In this document: one piece after another, positions 46,775 through 56,014 of the stretch
How the letters are laid out: every line of letters begins with the position of its first letter
Position numbering within the stretch: position 1 is the first letter of the stretch
Source: Xylanimonas allomyrinae
Lineage (GTDB): Bacteria; Actinomycetota; Actinomycetes; Actinomycetales; Cellulomonadaceae
Length of the DNA: 64,000 nucleotides
NCBI RefSeq assembly: GCF_004135345.1
Contig: NZ_CP035495.1
Location: 372,001 to 436,000 of the forward strand
Direction of reading: 5' to 3'
Translations under genes and position numbers: made by a program
Notes under the pieces: model-generated
The model's database searches: none
Told to the model about the DNA's origin: nothing
What the model saw: only the letters and a program-made list of their open reading frames with translations

Positions 46775-48037
46775 ATGAAGACCGACTGGATCAAGCCCCT
46801 CATCGGCCGCCCTGGGCCGTTCGCGACGGTGTACCTCGACGCGACGCGCTCTGCAGAGGCCGGGGACAAGGACGTCGCGGGACGCTGGAAGGCCGTACGT
46901 CGTACCCTCACCCAGCAAGGGGCGCCGCCCGACGTGCTCGACGCCGTCGAGGACGCCGCACTGAGGCCGTTGCGCAAGCCGGGCGCGCACGGCCACGTCA
47001 TCATCGCCGACGCCTCCGGGGTGCTCGTCGACAAGGCGTTGCGGACCGCGCCCGCGGTCGCAACCGGAGTCTGGCACGCCGTGCCCGCGCTGCTCCAGGC
47101 GGCGCTCGCCGCCGACGAGGAGGTCACCGCGCTCAAGGTCGCCGTCGACCGCACGGGGGCAGACCTGCGCCTCGTCGGCGTGCGGTGCTGGGACGCACCG
47201 CGCACGTTCGAGGCCCCGCACGACGACGTGTCGAAGGCCGCGACCGGAGGCTCGTCGCGTGGCGGCGGGACGGGCGGCGGCGGCGCGGGAGGCGGCGACC
47301 GAGGTGGGTCGGCGGCCGTCGAGGCGCGCGCGGAGGACTCGCTGGCCCGCAACGCCGAGGCCGTCGCGCGCGAGGTCGAGCGGACGGTGGCCGAGGAGCG
47401 GCCCGAGATCGTCCTGCTGTTCGGCGACGCGCGTACCGTGCGCGCCGTGAGGGCGTCGCTGGTGCGCCCGGTCGCGGAGCTGACCGTGGAGGTCGCCGGC
47501 GGCGGGCGTGGGGCGGGCGTCCGCGAGGCCGCCTTCCTCGAGAACCTCGAGGGGGCGCTCGACTCGTACCGCGAGCGCCGCCGTGAGCTGGTGCTGGCCG
47601 AGCTGCGCCGGGGCCAGGGCCGCGAGCAGGGAACCGTGACGGGTCTCGACGACGTCGTCGCCGTGCTCGCGCGGGGGCAGGTCAAGGAGCTGGTGCTGAG
47701 CGAGGACGTCGGGTACGACGGCGCGCTCGTCGTCGGCGCGGACGGTGCCCGCGGGCCGTTGAGCGGGCGCACCCTGTGGGTCGGGCCCGACCCGATGGCG
47801 ATCGCCTCGGCGCGTGCCTCGCTCGAGGACGCGGGCTACACGGACGGCCTCGAGACGCTCCCGGCGGCGATCGCGCTGGTGCGCGCCGCGGTGGGGCAGG
47901 ACGCGGGCCTGACCGTCGCCCCGGAGGGCGCGGCAGACCTCATCGACGGCGTCGGTGCGACCCTGCGCTGGTCCGACGGCGCCACCCCGCACGAGGTCGC
48001 GGCGACGATGAGCCGGGACCAGGATCTCCTGCGCTGA
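46775..48037 (+). CDS. Vms1/baeRF family protein (Rv2629-like, eRF1-related)
   Basis: 420 residues matching the actinobacterial Rv2629 group: MKTDWIKPLIGRPGPFATVYLDATR at the start, an eRF1-like core and the C-terminal YDGALVVGADGARGPLSGRTLWVGPDPMAIA and LRWSDGATPHEVAATMSRDQDLLR. A Gly-rich linker (about residues 160-180) separates two domains. Relatives include eukaryotic Vms1, a peptidyl-tRNA hydrolase acting on stalled ribosomes; a similar bacterial role is inferred, not shown. ATG at 46775 is the family start. It converges on valS. Confidence 0.82.
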   Translation: MKTDWIKPLIGRPGPFATVYLDATRSAEAGDKDVAGRWKAVRRTLTQQGAPPDVLDAVEDAALRPLRKPGAHGHVIIADASGVLVDKALRTAPAVATGVWHAVPALLQAALAADEEVTALKVAVDRTGADLRLVGVRCWDAPRTFEAPHDDVSKAATGGSSRGGGTGGGGAGGGDRGGSAAVEARAEDSLARNAEAVAREVERTVAEERPEIVLLFGDARTVRAVRASLVRPVAELTVEVAGGGRGAGVREAAFLENLEGALDSYRERRRELVLAELRRGQGREQGTVTGLDDVVAVLARGQVKELVLSEDVGYDGALVVGADGARGPLSGRTLWVGPDPMAIASARASLEDAGYTDGLETLPAAIALVRAAVGQDAGLTVAPEGAADLIDGVGATLRWSDGATPHEVAATMSRDQDLLR

Positions 48038-48047
48038 CCTCCGGCGA

Positions 48048-48082
48048 ACGGCGCAGGGACCCCGTCGGGGTCCCTGCGCCGT
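48048..48082. terminator. bidirectional terminator between the baeRF-type gene and valS
   Basis: A 16-bp perfect inverted repeat (acggcgcagggacccc and complement) with a 3-nt loop between converging genes. Confidence 0.87.
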
Positions 48083-48090
48083 CGGGGTCG

Positions 48091-50847
48091 CTATGCGCGG
48101 GGCGTCTTGACGGGGGGCTCGCCCAGCTCGCTCGCGAGGGTCACGATGCCGCCCTGGACGTCCGGGTCGCCCTGACCTTCGGCCGCCTCGACCAGGGTCA
48201 GCGTGCCTTCGACGCGGCCGGCTCCGCGCACGTCGATCAGTGCCGACTCCACGCCCGGGAGCGAGGGCGCGGGAACCGCGAGCGTCACCGCGAGGATCGG
48301 CGTGCGCATCGAGACCTTGGCCTCGGACTTGACCTTGCGCAGCGCGGCGAGCGCGTTGCCGGCCGCCGCGAGCTGCGTGGGGTCGGCGTCGCCGGCCGCC
48401 GTGCGCAGGCCCGACGAGACGGGCCACGGGGCGCGGTGCACCGAGCCCTCGCGCCACCACGACCAGACTTCCTCGGTGGCGAACGGCAGCACCGGGGCGA
48501 GCAGCCGCAGCATCGTGTCGAGCGCGATGGCGAGCGCGGTGCGTGCCGACGTCGTCTCGGCGGTGACGTCCTCGGCGGCCGCGCCCGCCCCGTACGCACG
48601 GTCCTTGACGAGCTCGAGGTAGTCGTCGCAGAACGTCCAGAAGAACGTCTCCGTGGTCTCCAGGGCACGTGTGTGGTCGTAGGCGTCGAGCGCCTCGGTG
48701 GCCGTGTCGACGACGGCGGCGAGCCCGGCGAGCATCGCGCGGTCGAGCTCGACGGTCACGAGCGTCGGGTCGAGCACGACCTGCGAGCCGCCGAACGAGA
48801 GTGCGAACTTCGACGCGTTGAGCACCTTGATCGCCAGGCGGCGACCGATCTTCATCTGGCCCTCGTCGAACGCCGCGTCGGTGCCCAGCCGCGCGGAGGC
48901 CGCCCAGTACCGCACGGCGTCCGAGCCGTGCTGCTGCAGCAGGCCCATGGGCGTGACGACGTTGCCCTTGGACTTGGACATCTTCTTGCGGTCGGGGTCG
49001 AGGATCCATCCGCTGATGGCCGCGTTGGCCCAGGGCAGCGTCTCGCGCTCGAGGTGCGAGCGCACCACCGTCGAGAACAGCCAGGTGCGGATGATGTCCT
49101 GGCCTTGCGGGCGCAGGTCCATCGGGTAGACGCGGTCGAACAGGTCGGTGTCGCGCTCCCACCCGGAGACGATGAGCGGGGTGAGCGACGACGTCGCCCA
49201 CGTGTCCATGACGTCCTCGTCGCCGACGAACCCGCCGGGCACCCCGCGCTGGTCCGCCGCGTACCCAGCGGGAGCCTGCGACGTCGGGTCGACGGGCAGC
49301 TCGGCCTCGTCCGGCGCGATCGGGTGGGCGTAGTCGACCTCGCCCGAGGCGAGCACGGGGTACCACAGGGGGATAGCCACGCCGAAGAACCGCTGACGGC
49401 TGATGAGCCAGTCGCCGTTGAGCCCGTTGACCCAGTTCTCGTAGCGCACGCGCATGAAGTCGGGGTGGAACGCGAGCTCGGTGCCGCGGCCGAGCAGCTC
49501 GGACTTCAGGTCGGCCGTGCGGCCGTCGCGCGTGAAGTCGCGGCCGCCGTTGCGGATGTACCACTGGCGGCTCGTGACGATCTCGAGCGGCTTGTCGCCC
49601 TTCTCGTAGAAGTTCGCCTTGCGCTGCGTGGCGGCCGGCTCGCCGTCCAGGTCGCCGGAGGCGCGCAGGGCGTCGACGACGGCGGTGCGCGCCGAGAACG
49701 TCGTCTTGCCGGCGAGGTCGAGCTCGTAGAGGCGGGCGCCGGGCCCGTCGGCGATCCACTCGGGCGTCTCGCGCGACAGGCGGCCGTCGCGCTGGATGAC
49801 CGAGCGTGTCGGGAGCTGGAGCTCGCGCCACCACTGCACGTCGGTGAGGTCGCCGAAGGTGCAGCACATGGCGATGCCGGCGCCCTTGTCGGGCTCGGCC
49901 GCCGGGTGGGCCAGCACGGGGACCTCGACGCCGAACAGCGGCGAGGTCACCGTCGTGCCGAACAGGCCCTGGTAGCGCTCGTCGTCGGGGTGCGCGATGA
50001 GCGCGACGACGGCGGGGATGAGTTCGGGGCGCGTCGTCTCTATGAAGACCTTCTCGCCGTCCGGGCGGTGGAAGGCGACCTTGTGGAAGTGGCCCGGGTA
50101 GTCGCGCGCCTCGAGCTCGGCCTGGGCGACCGCCGTCTGGAACGTGACGTCCCATAGTCCGGGCGCCTCGGCCTGGTAGGCCTCGCCGCGCGCGAGGTTG
50201 CGCAGGAACGCGCGCTGGGCGGTGGCGCGTGAGGCGGGGTCGATGGTCTGGTACGTCTGCGCCCAGTCGACCGACAGGCCCAGGTAGCGCCACAGGTCCT
50301 CGAACTGCTTCTCGTCCTGCGCGGTGAGCCGCTCGCACAGCTCGACGAAGTTGCGGCGTGAGACCGGGACCTGGTCGGAGGCCTTGACGTTCTTGCCCTC
50401 GGTGCCCTCGAAGGGCGGGGTGAAGCCGGGGTCGTAGGGCAGGCCGAGGTCGACGCGCACGCCGTAGTAGTTCTGCACGCGGCGTTCGGTCGGCAGGCCG
50501 TTGTCGTCCCAGCCCATCGGGTAGAAGACCTCGCGCCCGCGCATGCGCTGGTAGCGCGCGACGACGTCGGTGTGCGTGTAGCTGAAGACGTGGCCGACGT
50601 GCAGCGAGCCCGACGCGGTGGGCGGGGGAGTGTCGATCGAGTAGACCTGGTCGCGCGTGGCGGTGCGGTCGAAGGCGAACGTGCCCTCGGCGGCCCAGCG
50701 GGCGTCGAGCTTGGTCTCGAGGCCGTCGAGCGAGACCTTGTCGGGTACGTCCCGTACCACCGCGCGGACGACGTCGGCCTGGTCGCGCGTGGCGGGGGCA
50801 GGGGTCGTGGCGGGGGAGTGGTCGGGAAGTCGCTCATGGTGGGCCAT
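48091..50847 (-). CDS. valS: valine-tRNA ligase
   Basis: About 918 residues, class I synthetase charging tRNA-Val. HIGH motif as GSLHVGHVFSYTHTD, editing-domain TTRPELIPAV, KMSKS motif in RKKMSKSKGN and a C-terminal anticodon-binding region; no long coiled-coil tail, as in the actinobacterial form. The start is doubtful. ATG at 50847 is only 1 nt from its GGGAG. An ATG at 50837 (MSDFPTTP) is better spaced but out of frame, and one extra C in a five-C run (50812-50816) would join it to ATTPAPATRDQ. Confidence 0.95.
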   Translation of the reverse strand: MAHHERLPDHSPATTPAPATRDQADVVRAVVRDVPDKVSLDGLETKLDARWAAEGTFAFDRTATRDQVYSIDTPPPTASGSLHVGHVFSYTHTDVVARYQRMRGREVFYPMGWDDNGLPTERRVQNYYGVRVDLGLPYDPGFTPPFEGTEGKNVKASDQVPVSRRNFVELCERLTAQDEKQFEDLWRYLGLSVDWAQTYQTIDPASRATAQRAFLRNLARGEAYQAEAPGLWDVTFQTAVAQAELEARDYPGHFHKVAFHRPDGEKVFIETTRPELIPAVVALIAHPDDERYQGLFGTTVTSPLFGVEVPVLAHPAAEPDKGAGIAMCCTFGDLTDVQWWRELQLPTRSVIQRDGRLSRETPEWIADGPGARLYELDLAGKTTFSARTAVVDALRASGDLDGEPAATQRKANFYEKGDKPLEIVTSRQWYIRNGGRDFTRDGRTADLKSELLGRGTELAFHPDFMRVRYENWVNGLNGDWLISRQRFFGVAIPLWYPVLASGEVDYAHPIAPDEAELPVDPTSQAPAGYAADQRGVPGGFVGDEDVMDTWATSSLTPLIVSGWERDTDLFDRVYPMDLRPQGQDIIRTWLFSTVVRSHLERETLPWANAAISGWILDPDRKKMSKSKGNVVTPMGLLQQHGSDAVRYWAASARLGTDAAFDEGQMKIGRRLAIKVLNASKFALSFGGSQVVLDPTLVTVELDRAMLAGLAAVVDTATEALDAYDHTRALETTETFFWTFCDDYLELVKDRAYGAGAAAEDVTAETTSARTALAIALDTMLRLLAPVLPFATEEVWSWWREGSVHRAPWPVSSGLRTAAGDADPTQLAAAGNALAALRKVKSEAKVSMRTPILAVTLAVPAPSLPGVESALIDVRGAGRVEGTLTLVEAAEGQGDPDVQGGIVTLASELGEPPVKTPRA

Positions 50848-51035
50848 TCTCCCAGATGCGACGGCCCGGCAAGGCCTCGTCGTCGTGCCTGTGGACGCGG
50901 TGCGACCCCCGGATCCATCGAACGGGACGATCGGACACATTTGCATTGTTGATGGCTTGTGCCGCACAGTGTTCCGTCGGCCCGCCACGGGCCACCGTCC
51001 CGGGCCCCGCGCCCCCGTCCTCAGGAGCATCGCCC

Positions 51036-51857
51036 ATGCGCCGCACCCGCGTTCTTGCCACCGCTCTGACCGCCGTCTCGCTCGTGCTGGCTCTCGGCGC
51101 CTGCTCGTCCGGGTCCGACGACGCCGCGGGCGCCGGCGGGTCCGCGACCGGGGGCTCCGACCTCGGCCTCGTCACCGGCGGCACGCTGACCGTCGCGACC
51201 GAGGGCACCTACCGGCCCTTCAGCTACCACGAGGACGGGTCGGGCACGCTCGTCGGCTACGACGTCGAGGTGGCGCAGGCCGTCGGTGCGAAGCTGGGCC
51301 TGAAGGTGGCGTTCGAGGAGACGCAGTGGGACGCGATCTTCGCGGGCCTGGACGCCGGCCGGTTCGACACCATCGCCAACCAGGTCTCGATCACCGACGA
51401 ACGCAAGGCCAAGTACCTCTTCAGCGCCCCCTACACGACGTCGCACGGCGTCGTGATCGTCAAGGACGGCGACACCTCCATCACGAGCTTCGCCGACCTC
51501 CAGGGCAAGACCACGGCCCAGTCGCTCACGAGCAACTGGTACCAGCTCGCCCAGGAGTCGGGCGCGAAGGTGGAGCCGGTCGAGGGCTGGGCGCAGGCCG
51601 TCGCGCTGCTCGAGCAGGGTCGCATCGACGCCACGATCAACGACTCGCTCACCTACCTCGACTACGTCAAGGAGCACGGGCCCTCGGGCCTCGCGGTCGC
51701 CGCCACCACCGACGACTCGTCGCAGAGCGCCTTCGTCGTCGGCAAGAAGCGTCAGGCGCTCGCGACGGCGATCGACGGCGCGCTGGCCGACCTCGCCGCC
51801 GACGGCACGCTGGCCGCGCTGAGCGAGAAGTACTTCGGCGAGGACGTGTCGAAGTGA
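51036..51857 (+). CDS. amino acid ABC transporter substrate-binding lipoprotein
   Basis: 273 residues. Lipoprotein signal peptide with lipobox LALGACSS (Cys23), then a periplasmic-binding-protein type II fold (GTLTVATEGTYRPFSYHED, YDVEVAQAVGAKLGL, FDTIANQVSITDERK). This is the family binding polar amino acids or cystine. It is the first gene of a binding protein-permease-ATPase operon. GGAG lies 7 nt before the ATG. Confidence 0.93.
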   Translation: MRRTRVLATALTAVSLVLALGACSSGSDDAAGAGGSATGGSDLGLVTGGTLTVATEGTYRPFSYHEDGSGTLVGYDVEVAQAVGAKLGLKVAFEETQWDAIFAGLDAGRFDTIANQVSITDERKAKYLFSAPYTTSHGVVIVKDGDTSITSFADLQGKTTAQSLTSNWYQLAQESGAKVEPVEGWAQAVALLEQGRIDATINDSLTYLDYVKEHGPSGLAVAATTDDSSQSAFVVGKKRQALATAIDGALADLAADGTLAALSEKYFGEDVSK

Positions 51858-51895
51858 CGCCGGCCGTCCGCGCGCTCGGGGAGCGCTAGGGCCCC

Positions 51896-52549
51896 ATGGA
51901 CTGGGACCTGTTCTCCGCCTCGTTCTGGCCCATCCTGCGCGAGGGCGTGCGCGGCACGATCCCGCTGGCCCTCGCGTCGTTCGCGATCGGGCTGGTGCTC
52001 GCGCTCGGCATCGCGCTCCTGCGCCTGTCGGCCACCCCGGTGCTGTCGTGGCTCGGCCGCGCCTACGTCTCGGTCATCCGGGGCACGCCCCTTCTCGTCC
52101 AGCTCTTCGTGGTGTTCTACGGCATGCCGTCGGTGGGCATCGTCATCGACCCGTGGCCCAGCGCGATCATCGCGTTCTCGCTCAACGTCGGCGGCTATGC
52201 GGCCGAGGTCATCCGCGCGGCGATCCTGTCGGTGCCCACGGGTCAGTGGGAGGCCGCGTACACGATCGGGATGCCGCGCGCGAAGGCGCTGCGGCGCATC
52301 GTGCTGCCACAGGCCGCGCGGGTCTCGGTGCCTCCGCTGTCGAACACCTTCATCTCGCTCGTGAAGGACACCTCGCTGGCCTCGCTCATCCTCGTCACGG
52401 AGGCGTTCCGGCAGGCGCAGAACATCGCGGCGTTCTCGAGCGAGTTCATGCTCCTGTACGTGGAGGCCGCACTGGTGTACTGGCTGATGTGCACGGTGCT
52501 GTCGATCGGGCAGGACCGGCTCGAGAGGAGGCTGGAGCGGTATGTCTGA
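51896..52549 (+). CDS. amino acid ABC transporter permease (HisM/GlnP family)
   Basis: 217 residues with five hydrophobic segments and the EAA loop [22 protein letters not shown] that contacts the ATPase; [22 protein letters not shown] is typical of polar amino acid permeases. One permease gene only, so it likely works as a homodimer. It overlaps the ATPase gene by 8 bp. Confidence 0.94.
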   Translation: MDWDLFSASFWPILREGVRGTIPLALASFAIGLVLALGIALLRLSATPVLSWLGRAYVSVIRGTPLLVQLFVVFYGMPSVGIVIDPWPSAIIAFSLNVGGYAAEVIRAAILSVPTGQWEAAYTIGMPRAKALRRIVLPQAARVSVPPLSNTFISLVKDTSLASLILVTEAFRQAQNIAAFSSEFMLLYVEAALVYWLMCTVLSIGQDRLERRLERYV

Positions 52550-53303
52550 CGCCCTGCTCAGCGCCCGCGGGATCCGCAAGTCGTTCGGCGACCATGAGGT
52601 CCTGCGCGGCGTCGACCTCGACGTGCGCCGCGGCCAGGTCGTCGCGCTCATCGGCCCGTCCGGCTCGGGCAAGACGACGCTGCTGCGCTCGCTCAACGGG
52701 CTGGAGACGCCGTCGGCCGGCACGCTCACGCTCGACGGCGGCCCGGCCCTGGACTTCGCGGCACCCGTGGCCAAGGGTCAGCGGTTCGCGCTGCGCGACC
52801 GCTCGGCGATGGTGTTCCAGCATCACAACCTGTTCCCGCACATGACGGTGCTGCAGAACGTCGTCGAAGGTCCCGTGCAGGTGCGGCGGGTGCCGCGTGA
52901 GAAGGCCGAGCGGCGTGCGCTCGACCTGCTCGACCGGGTCGGGCTGGCCGACAAGCGCGACGCCTACCCGCGCCAGCTCTCCGGCGGGCAGCTGCAACGG
53001 GTGGGCATCGTGCGGGCGCTCGCGCTGGGCCCGGACCTCCTGCTCTTCGACGAGCCGACGTCGGCGCTCGACCCGGAGCTGGTCGGCGAGGTGCTGCTCG
53101 TGATGAAGGAGCTCGCGGACGAGGGCTGGACGATGGTGGTCGTCACGCACGAGCTGTCGTTCGCGCGGGCCGTCGCGGACGAGGTGCTGTTCCTCGACGA
53201 CGGCGTCGTGCTGGAGCGAGGAGCCCCGCGCGAGCTGTTCACCGACCCGCGCGAGGAGCGGACGCGGCAGTTCCTGCACCGGATCCTCAACCCGCTGGAC
53301 TGA
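52542..53303 (+). CDS. amino acid ABC transporter ATP-binding protein
   Basis: 253 residues. Walker [15 protein letters not shown]-loop [12 protein letters not shown], signature [15 protein letters not shown], Walker [15 protein letters not shown] and H-loop [10 protein letters not shown] are intact. Energises the importer encoded just upstream; the [11 protein letters not shown] context matches GlnQ/TcyN-type ATPases. Confidence 0.95.
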   Translation: MSDALLSARGIRKSFGDHEVLRGVDLDVRRGQVVALIGPSGSGKTTLLRSLNGLETPSAGTLTLDGGPALDFAAPVAKGQRFALRDRSAMVFQHHNLFPHMTVLQNVVEGPVQVRRVPREKAERRALDLLDRVGLADKRDAYPRQLSGGQLQRVGIVRALALGPDLLLFDEPTSALDPELVGEVLLVMKELADEGWTMVVVTHELSFARAVADEVLFLDDGVVLERGAPRELFTDPREERTRQFLHRILNPLD

Positions 53304-53326
53304 CCGTGGCCAGTAGGCTCGCGAGC

Positions 53327-54331
53327 ATGGGATCTGACCTCACCGTCGGCTACGCCGCCATGCTCGAGCAGTTCCACCCCACGGAGGTCGTCGACCTGTC
53401 GGCGTACGCCGAGCAGCACGGTTTCTCGGGCGTCATGGCGGCCGACCACTACCAGCCGTGGGTGCCGCAGCAAGGGCAGGCTGCGTTCGTCTGGAACGTG
53501 CTGACGGCCCTGGGCGAGCGCACGCGCGGTGACATCGGACCCGGCGTCACGGCGCCGACGTTCCGCTGGCACCCGGCGATGGTCGCGCAGGCCAGTGCCA
53601 CGCTGGCCGCGATGTACCCGGGCCGGCACTGGCTGGGCATCGGTGCGGGTGAGGCGCTCAACGAGCACATCATCGGGGGCTACTGGCCCGAGGCGGCCGA
53701 GCGCAGCCACCGCATGTTCGAGGCCATCGAGATCATCAAGAAGCTGTTCCGGTCCGGCATCGAGGGCAAGGACGTCAAGCACCGCGGCGAGTTCTACACG
53801 CTGGAGTCGACGCGGCTGTGGACCATGCCCGAGGTGCCGCCCGAGATCCTCGTGGCCACCGCCGGACCCATCAACGCCAAGCGCACCGGAAAGCTCGCCG
53901 ACGGCATCATCACGGTGGGGGCGCCGCTGGAGAAGATCGCGATGCTGTTCGGCAAGTTCGAGGAGGGCGTCCGCGAGTCGGGCCGCGACCCGCAGGGCAT
54001 GCCGAAGGTGCTCCAGGTCCACCTGTCGTGGGCGCCCACCGACGAGGAGGCGCTGGCCAACGCGCTGACCGAGTGGCCCAACGGCGGCATGAAGTTCCCC
54101 AAGGCCGACATCCGCTCGCCGCACGACTTCGCGCAGATCGCCAAGCTGGTGCGCCCCGAGGACTTCGAGGGCCGCATGGTCGTCAGCGCCGACCCCGACG
54201 TGCACCGCGCCGCCATCCAGCGATACGTCGACCTCGGGTTCGACCGCGTGTACCTGCACAACGTGGGCCGCAACCAGCGGGAGTGGATCGAGGTCTTCGG
54301 CCGCGACGTGCTCCCCAAGCTGTCCCGGTGA
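53327..54331 (+). CDS. F420-dependent LLM oxidoreductase (glucose-6-phosphate dehydrogenase-like)
   Basis: 334 residues of the luciferase-like F420 family closest in layout to FGD-type proteins: [85 protein letters not shown]. The substrate is not certain; many relatives use glucose-6-phosphate or unknown alcohols. It shares a GTGA overlap with cofE, a cofactor-biosynthesis gene for the same deazaflavin. Start chosen at ATG 53327. Confidence 0.88.
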   Translation: MGSDLTVGYAAMLEQFHPTEVVDLSAYAEQHGFSGVMAADHYQPWVPQQGQAAFVWNVLTALGERTRGDIGPGVTAPTFRWHPAMVAQASATLAAMYPGRHWLGIGAGEALNEHIIGGYWPEAAERSHRMFEAIEIIKKLFRSGIEGKDVKHRGEFYTLESTRLWTMPEVPPEILVATAGPINAKRTGKLADGIITVGAPLEKIAMLFGKFEEGVRESGRDPQGMPKVLQVHLSWAPTDEEALANALTEWPNGGMKFPKADIRSPHDFAQIAKLVRPEDFEGRMVVSADPDVHRAAIQRYVDLGFDRVYLHNVGRNQREWIEVFGRDVLPKLSR

Positions 54332-55143
54332 GCGCAGTGCCGAACGCGCCGGCGGCCCGGCGGCTGACCGTCTGGGCTCCGGCGGGGCTCGGGGAGGTGC
54401 GCCCCGGTGACGACCTCGCCGCTCTCGTCGGCGACCTGCTCGACGGCGAGGGGCTCGCCGAGGGCGACGTCGTCGTCGTGACCTCCAAGGTGGTCTCGAA
54501 GGCCGAGGGGCGCGTGGTCATGGCCGTCGACCGCGAGCAGGCCATCACCGACGAGACGGTGCGCGTGGTCGCCACGCGACGGCGCGAGGGACTGGCGCCC
54601 CTGCGGATCGTCGAGAACCGGCTGGGCCTGGTCATGGCCGCGGCGGGCGTCGACGCGTCCAACACGCCCGAGGGCACGGTGCTGCTGCTCCCGGCCGACC
54701 CGGACGCGTCCGCCCGCGCGCTGCGCGACGCCCTGCGCGCACGGTTCGGGATCGAGCGGCTCGGCGTCGTCGTGACGGACACCGCCGGGCGTGCCTGGCG
54801 TGACGCGCTGGTCGACGTCGCCGTCGGGGCCGCGGGGGTCGCCGTCGTCGACGACCTGCGCGGCGGCGTCGACGCGCACGGGCGGCCGCTCAGCGTCACG
54901 GTCACGGCCGTCGTCGACGAGATCGCCTCCGCGTCCGAGCTGGTCCGTGGCAAGGCCGCGGGCCGCCCCGTCGCCGTCGTGCGCGGGGTGGGGCGGCTGG
55001 TCCCCGCGGGCTGGACGCCCGACGACGGTGGCGCACGCCTGCTGGTGCGCCCCAGCGCCGACGACCTGTTCCGTGAGGGCAGCGCGGAGGCGTACGCGCG
55101 GGGGTACGACGACGCGGCGGCCGGGCGCGAACGGAAGGGCTGA
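54328..55143 (+). CDS. cofE: coenzyme F420-0:L-glutamate ligase
   Basis: 271 residues of the CofE/FbiB N-terminal family, which adds glutamates to F420-0 using GTP. Seen: [59 protein letters not shown] and DELASASELV-like [24 protein letters not shown]. There is no C-terminal nitroreductase-type domain as in mycobacterial FbiB. GTG start overlaps the stop of the F420-dependent oxidoreductase, so enzyme and cofactor genes are coupled. Confidence 0.93.
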   Translation: MSAVPNAPAARRLTVWAPAGLGEVRPGDDLAALVGDLLDGEGLAEGDVVVVTSKVVSKAEGRVVMAVDREQAITDETVRVVATRRREGLAPLRIVENRLGLVMAAAGVDASNTPEGTVLLLPADPDASARALRDALRARFGIERLGVVVTDTAGRAWRDALVDVAVGAAGVAVVDDLRGGVDAHGRPLSVTVTAVVDEIASASELVRGKAAGRPVAVVRGVGRLVPAGWTPDDGGARLLVRPSADDLFREGSAEAYARGYDDAAAGRERKG

Positions 55144-55190
55144 CCGGCAGGCCGGCCCGGGCGCTGCCGGCGTCCGGCCCGCGGTGCCCC

Positions 55191-55242
55191 GTCGTCAGTG
55201 CCCGTCGTCAGTGCCCGTCGTCAGTGCCCGTCGTCAGTGCCC
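55191..55242. repeat. 13-bp tandem repeat x4 across the SIMPL gene stop codon
   Basis: Four perfect copies of gtcgtcagtgccc run from 55191 to 55242. The stop codon of the minus-strand SIMPL gene (55234-55236) is in the right-most copy, so the three other copies each repeat a stop codon downstream. Confidence 0.92.
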
Positions 55243-55917
55243 GGACTCCAGCTCCGCGGTGACCCGTGCCGTCACCTCGATGTCGTGCGGGCGCAGGTCG
55301 AACCCGCCGGTCTCCAGCGCCGAGGCCCGGGCCAGGTGCCGAGGGGAGGGGCCGTCCGGCTGGAGCCCGAGGCCCGGGTGCAGGCCCTCCTCGTAGAGCG
55401 CGACGAGACGCACCGGGCTCAGGTCGAGCGCGGCGGCGTAGTCCTCGGCGCGCCCGAGCGCGTCGCGCGACGCCTCCGCGCGGACCATGCGCAGCAGGTC
55501 GTCGCGCGTGGTGTCGGTCAGCGTCCACTCGACGCGCAGCACGTCGACGCCGTCGAGCGCACCGGCCTGTGCGACGAGCTCGCCCAGCGCGTCGAGCCGT
55601 GTGAAGGTCACCTGCACGTCGGCCCCCGCGCGGTAGCGCGTGACCTGCTCCTGCTGTCCGGGTGCGACCCCGCGCCCCGCGGGCACGAGCACCCAGTCGG
55701 AGAACGCCCAGACGCGCACGTCGGGCGACTGCCAGCCGGTGGCGTCGCCGGCGTCGACGTGGCGTCGCGCGGCCGCGGCGACGGCGGCATGCGCCCGCTG
55801 GGCGGCCGCGAGGACGTCGGCTCGCGCATCGCCGGCGACGTTCACGGACAGGTAGATGGTGCCGCGCTCGGGGGCGAGGGAACGAGTGGCGGAACCGTGG
55901 ACGGCGATTCGAGGCAT
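55234..55917 (-). CDS. SIMPL domain (DUF541) protein
   Basis: 227 residues, no signal peptide. N-terminal IAVHGSATRSLAPERGTIYLSVNV and central VTRYRAGADVQVTFTRLDALGELV are typical of the SIMPL/DUF541 oligomeric domain; RAEDYAAALDLSPVRLVALYEEG is the second conserved block. The family's biochemical role is unknown. It converges on cofE and ends in the 13-bp tandem repeat. Confidence 0.87.
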   Translation of the reverse strand: MPRIAVHGSATRSLAPERGTIYLSVNVAGDARADVLAAAQRAHAAVAAAARRHVDAGDATGWQSPDVRVWAFSDWVLVPAGRGVAPGQQEQVTRYRAGADVQVTFTRLDALGELVAQAGALDGVDVLRVEWTLTDTTRDDLLRMVRAEASRDALGRAEDYAAALDLSPVRLVALYEEGLHPGLGLQPDGPSPRHLARASALETGGFDLRPHDIEVTARVTAELESGH

Positions 55918-55968
55918 ACCACCATTTTCCGCTCCCGAACCGGGATCGGGCCCGTCGAACGAGGGAAC

Positions 55969-55990
55969 GCCGTCCCGGGCGCGGGACGGC
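55969..55990 (-). terminator. hairpin after the debranching-type gene
   Basis: A 9-bp perfect stem (gccgtcccg / cgggacggc) with a 4-nt loop lies 25 bp past the stop of the gene at 56015-58057. Confidence 0.55.
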
Positions 55991-56014
55991 CTCCGCGGCT
56001 GGGCGCCAGGACGC

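Noticed and set aside
46736-50338. A 1200-codon open frame on the minus strand over valS and the baeRF-type gene
   Set aside because: No conserved motif; it is the shifted shadow of valS and the antisense of the Rv2629-like gene.
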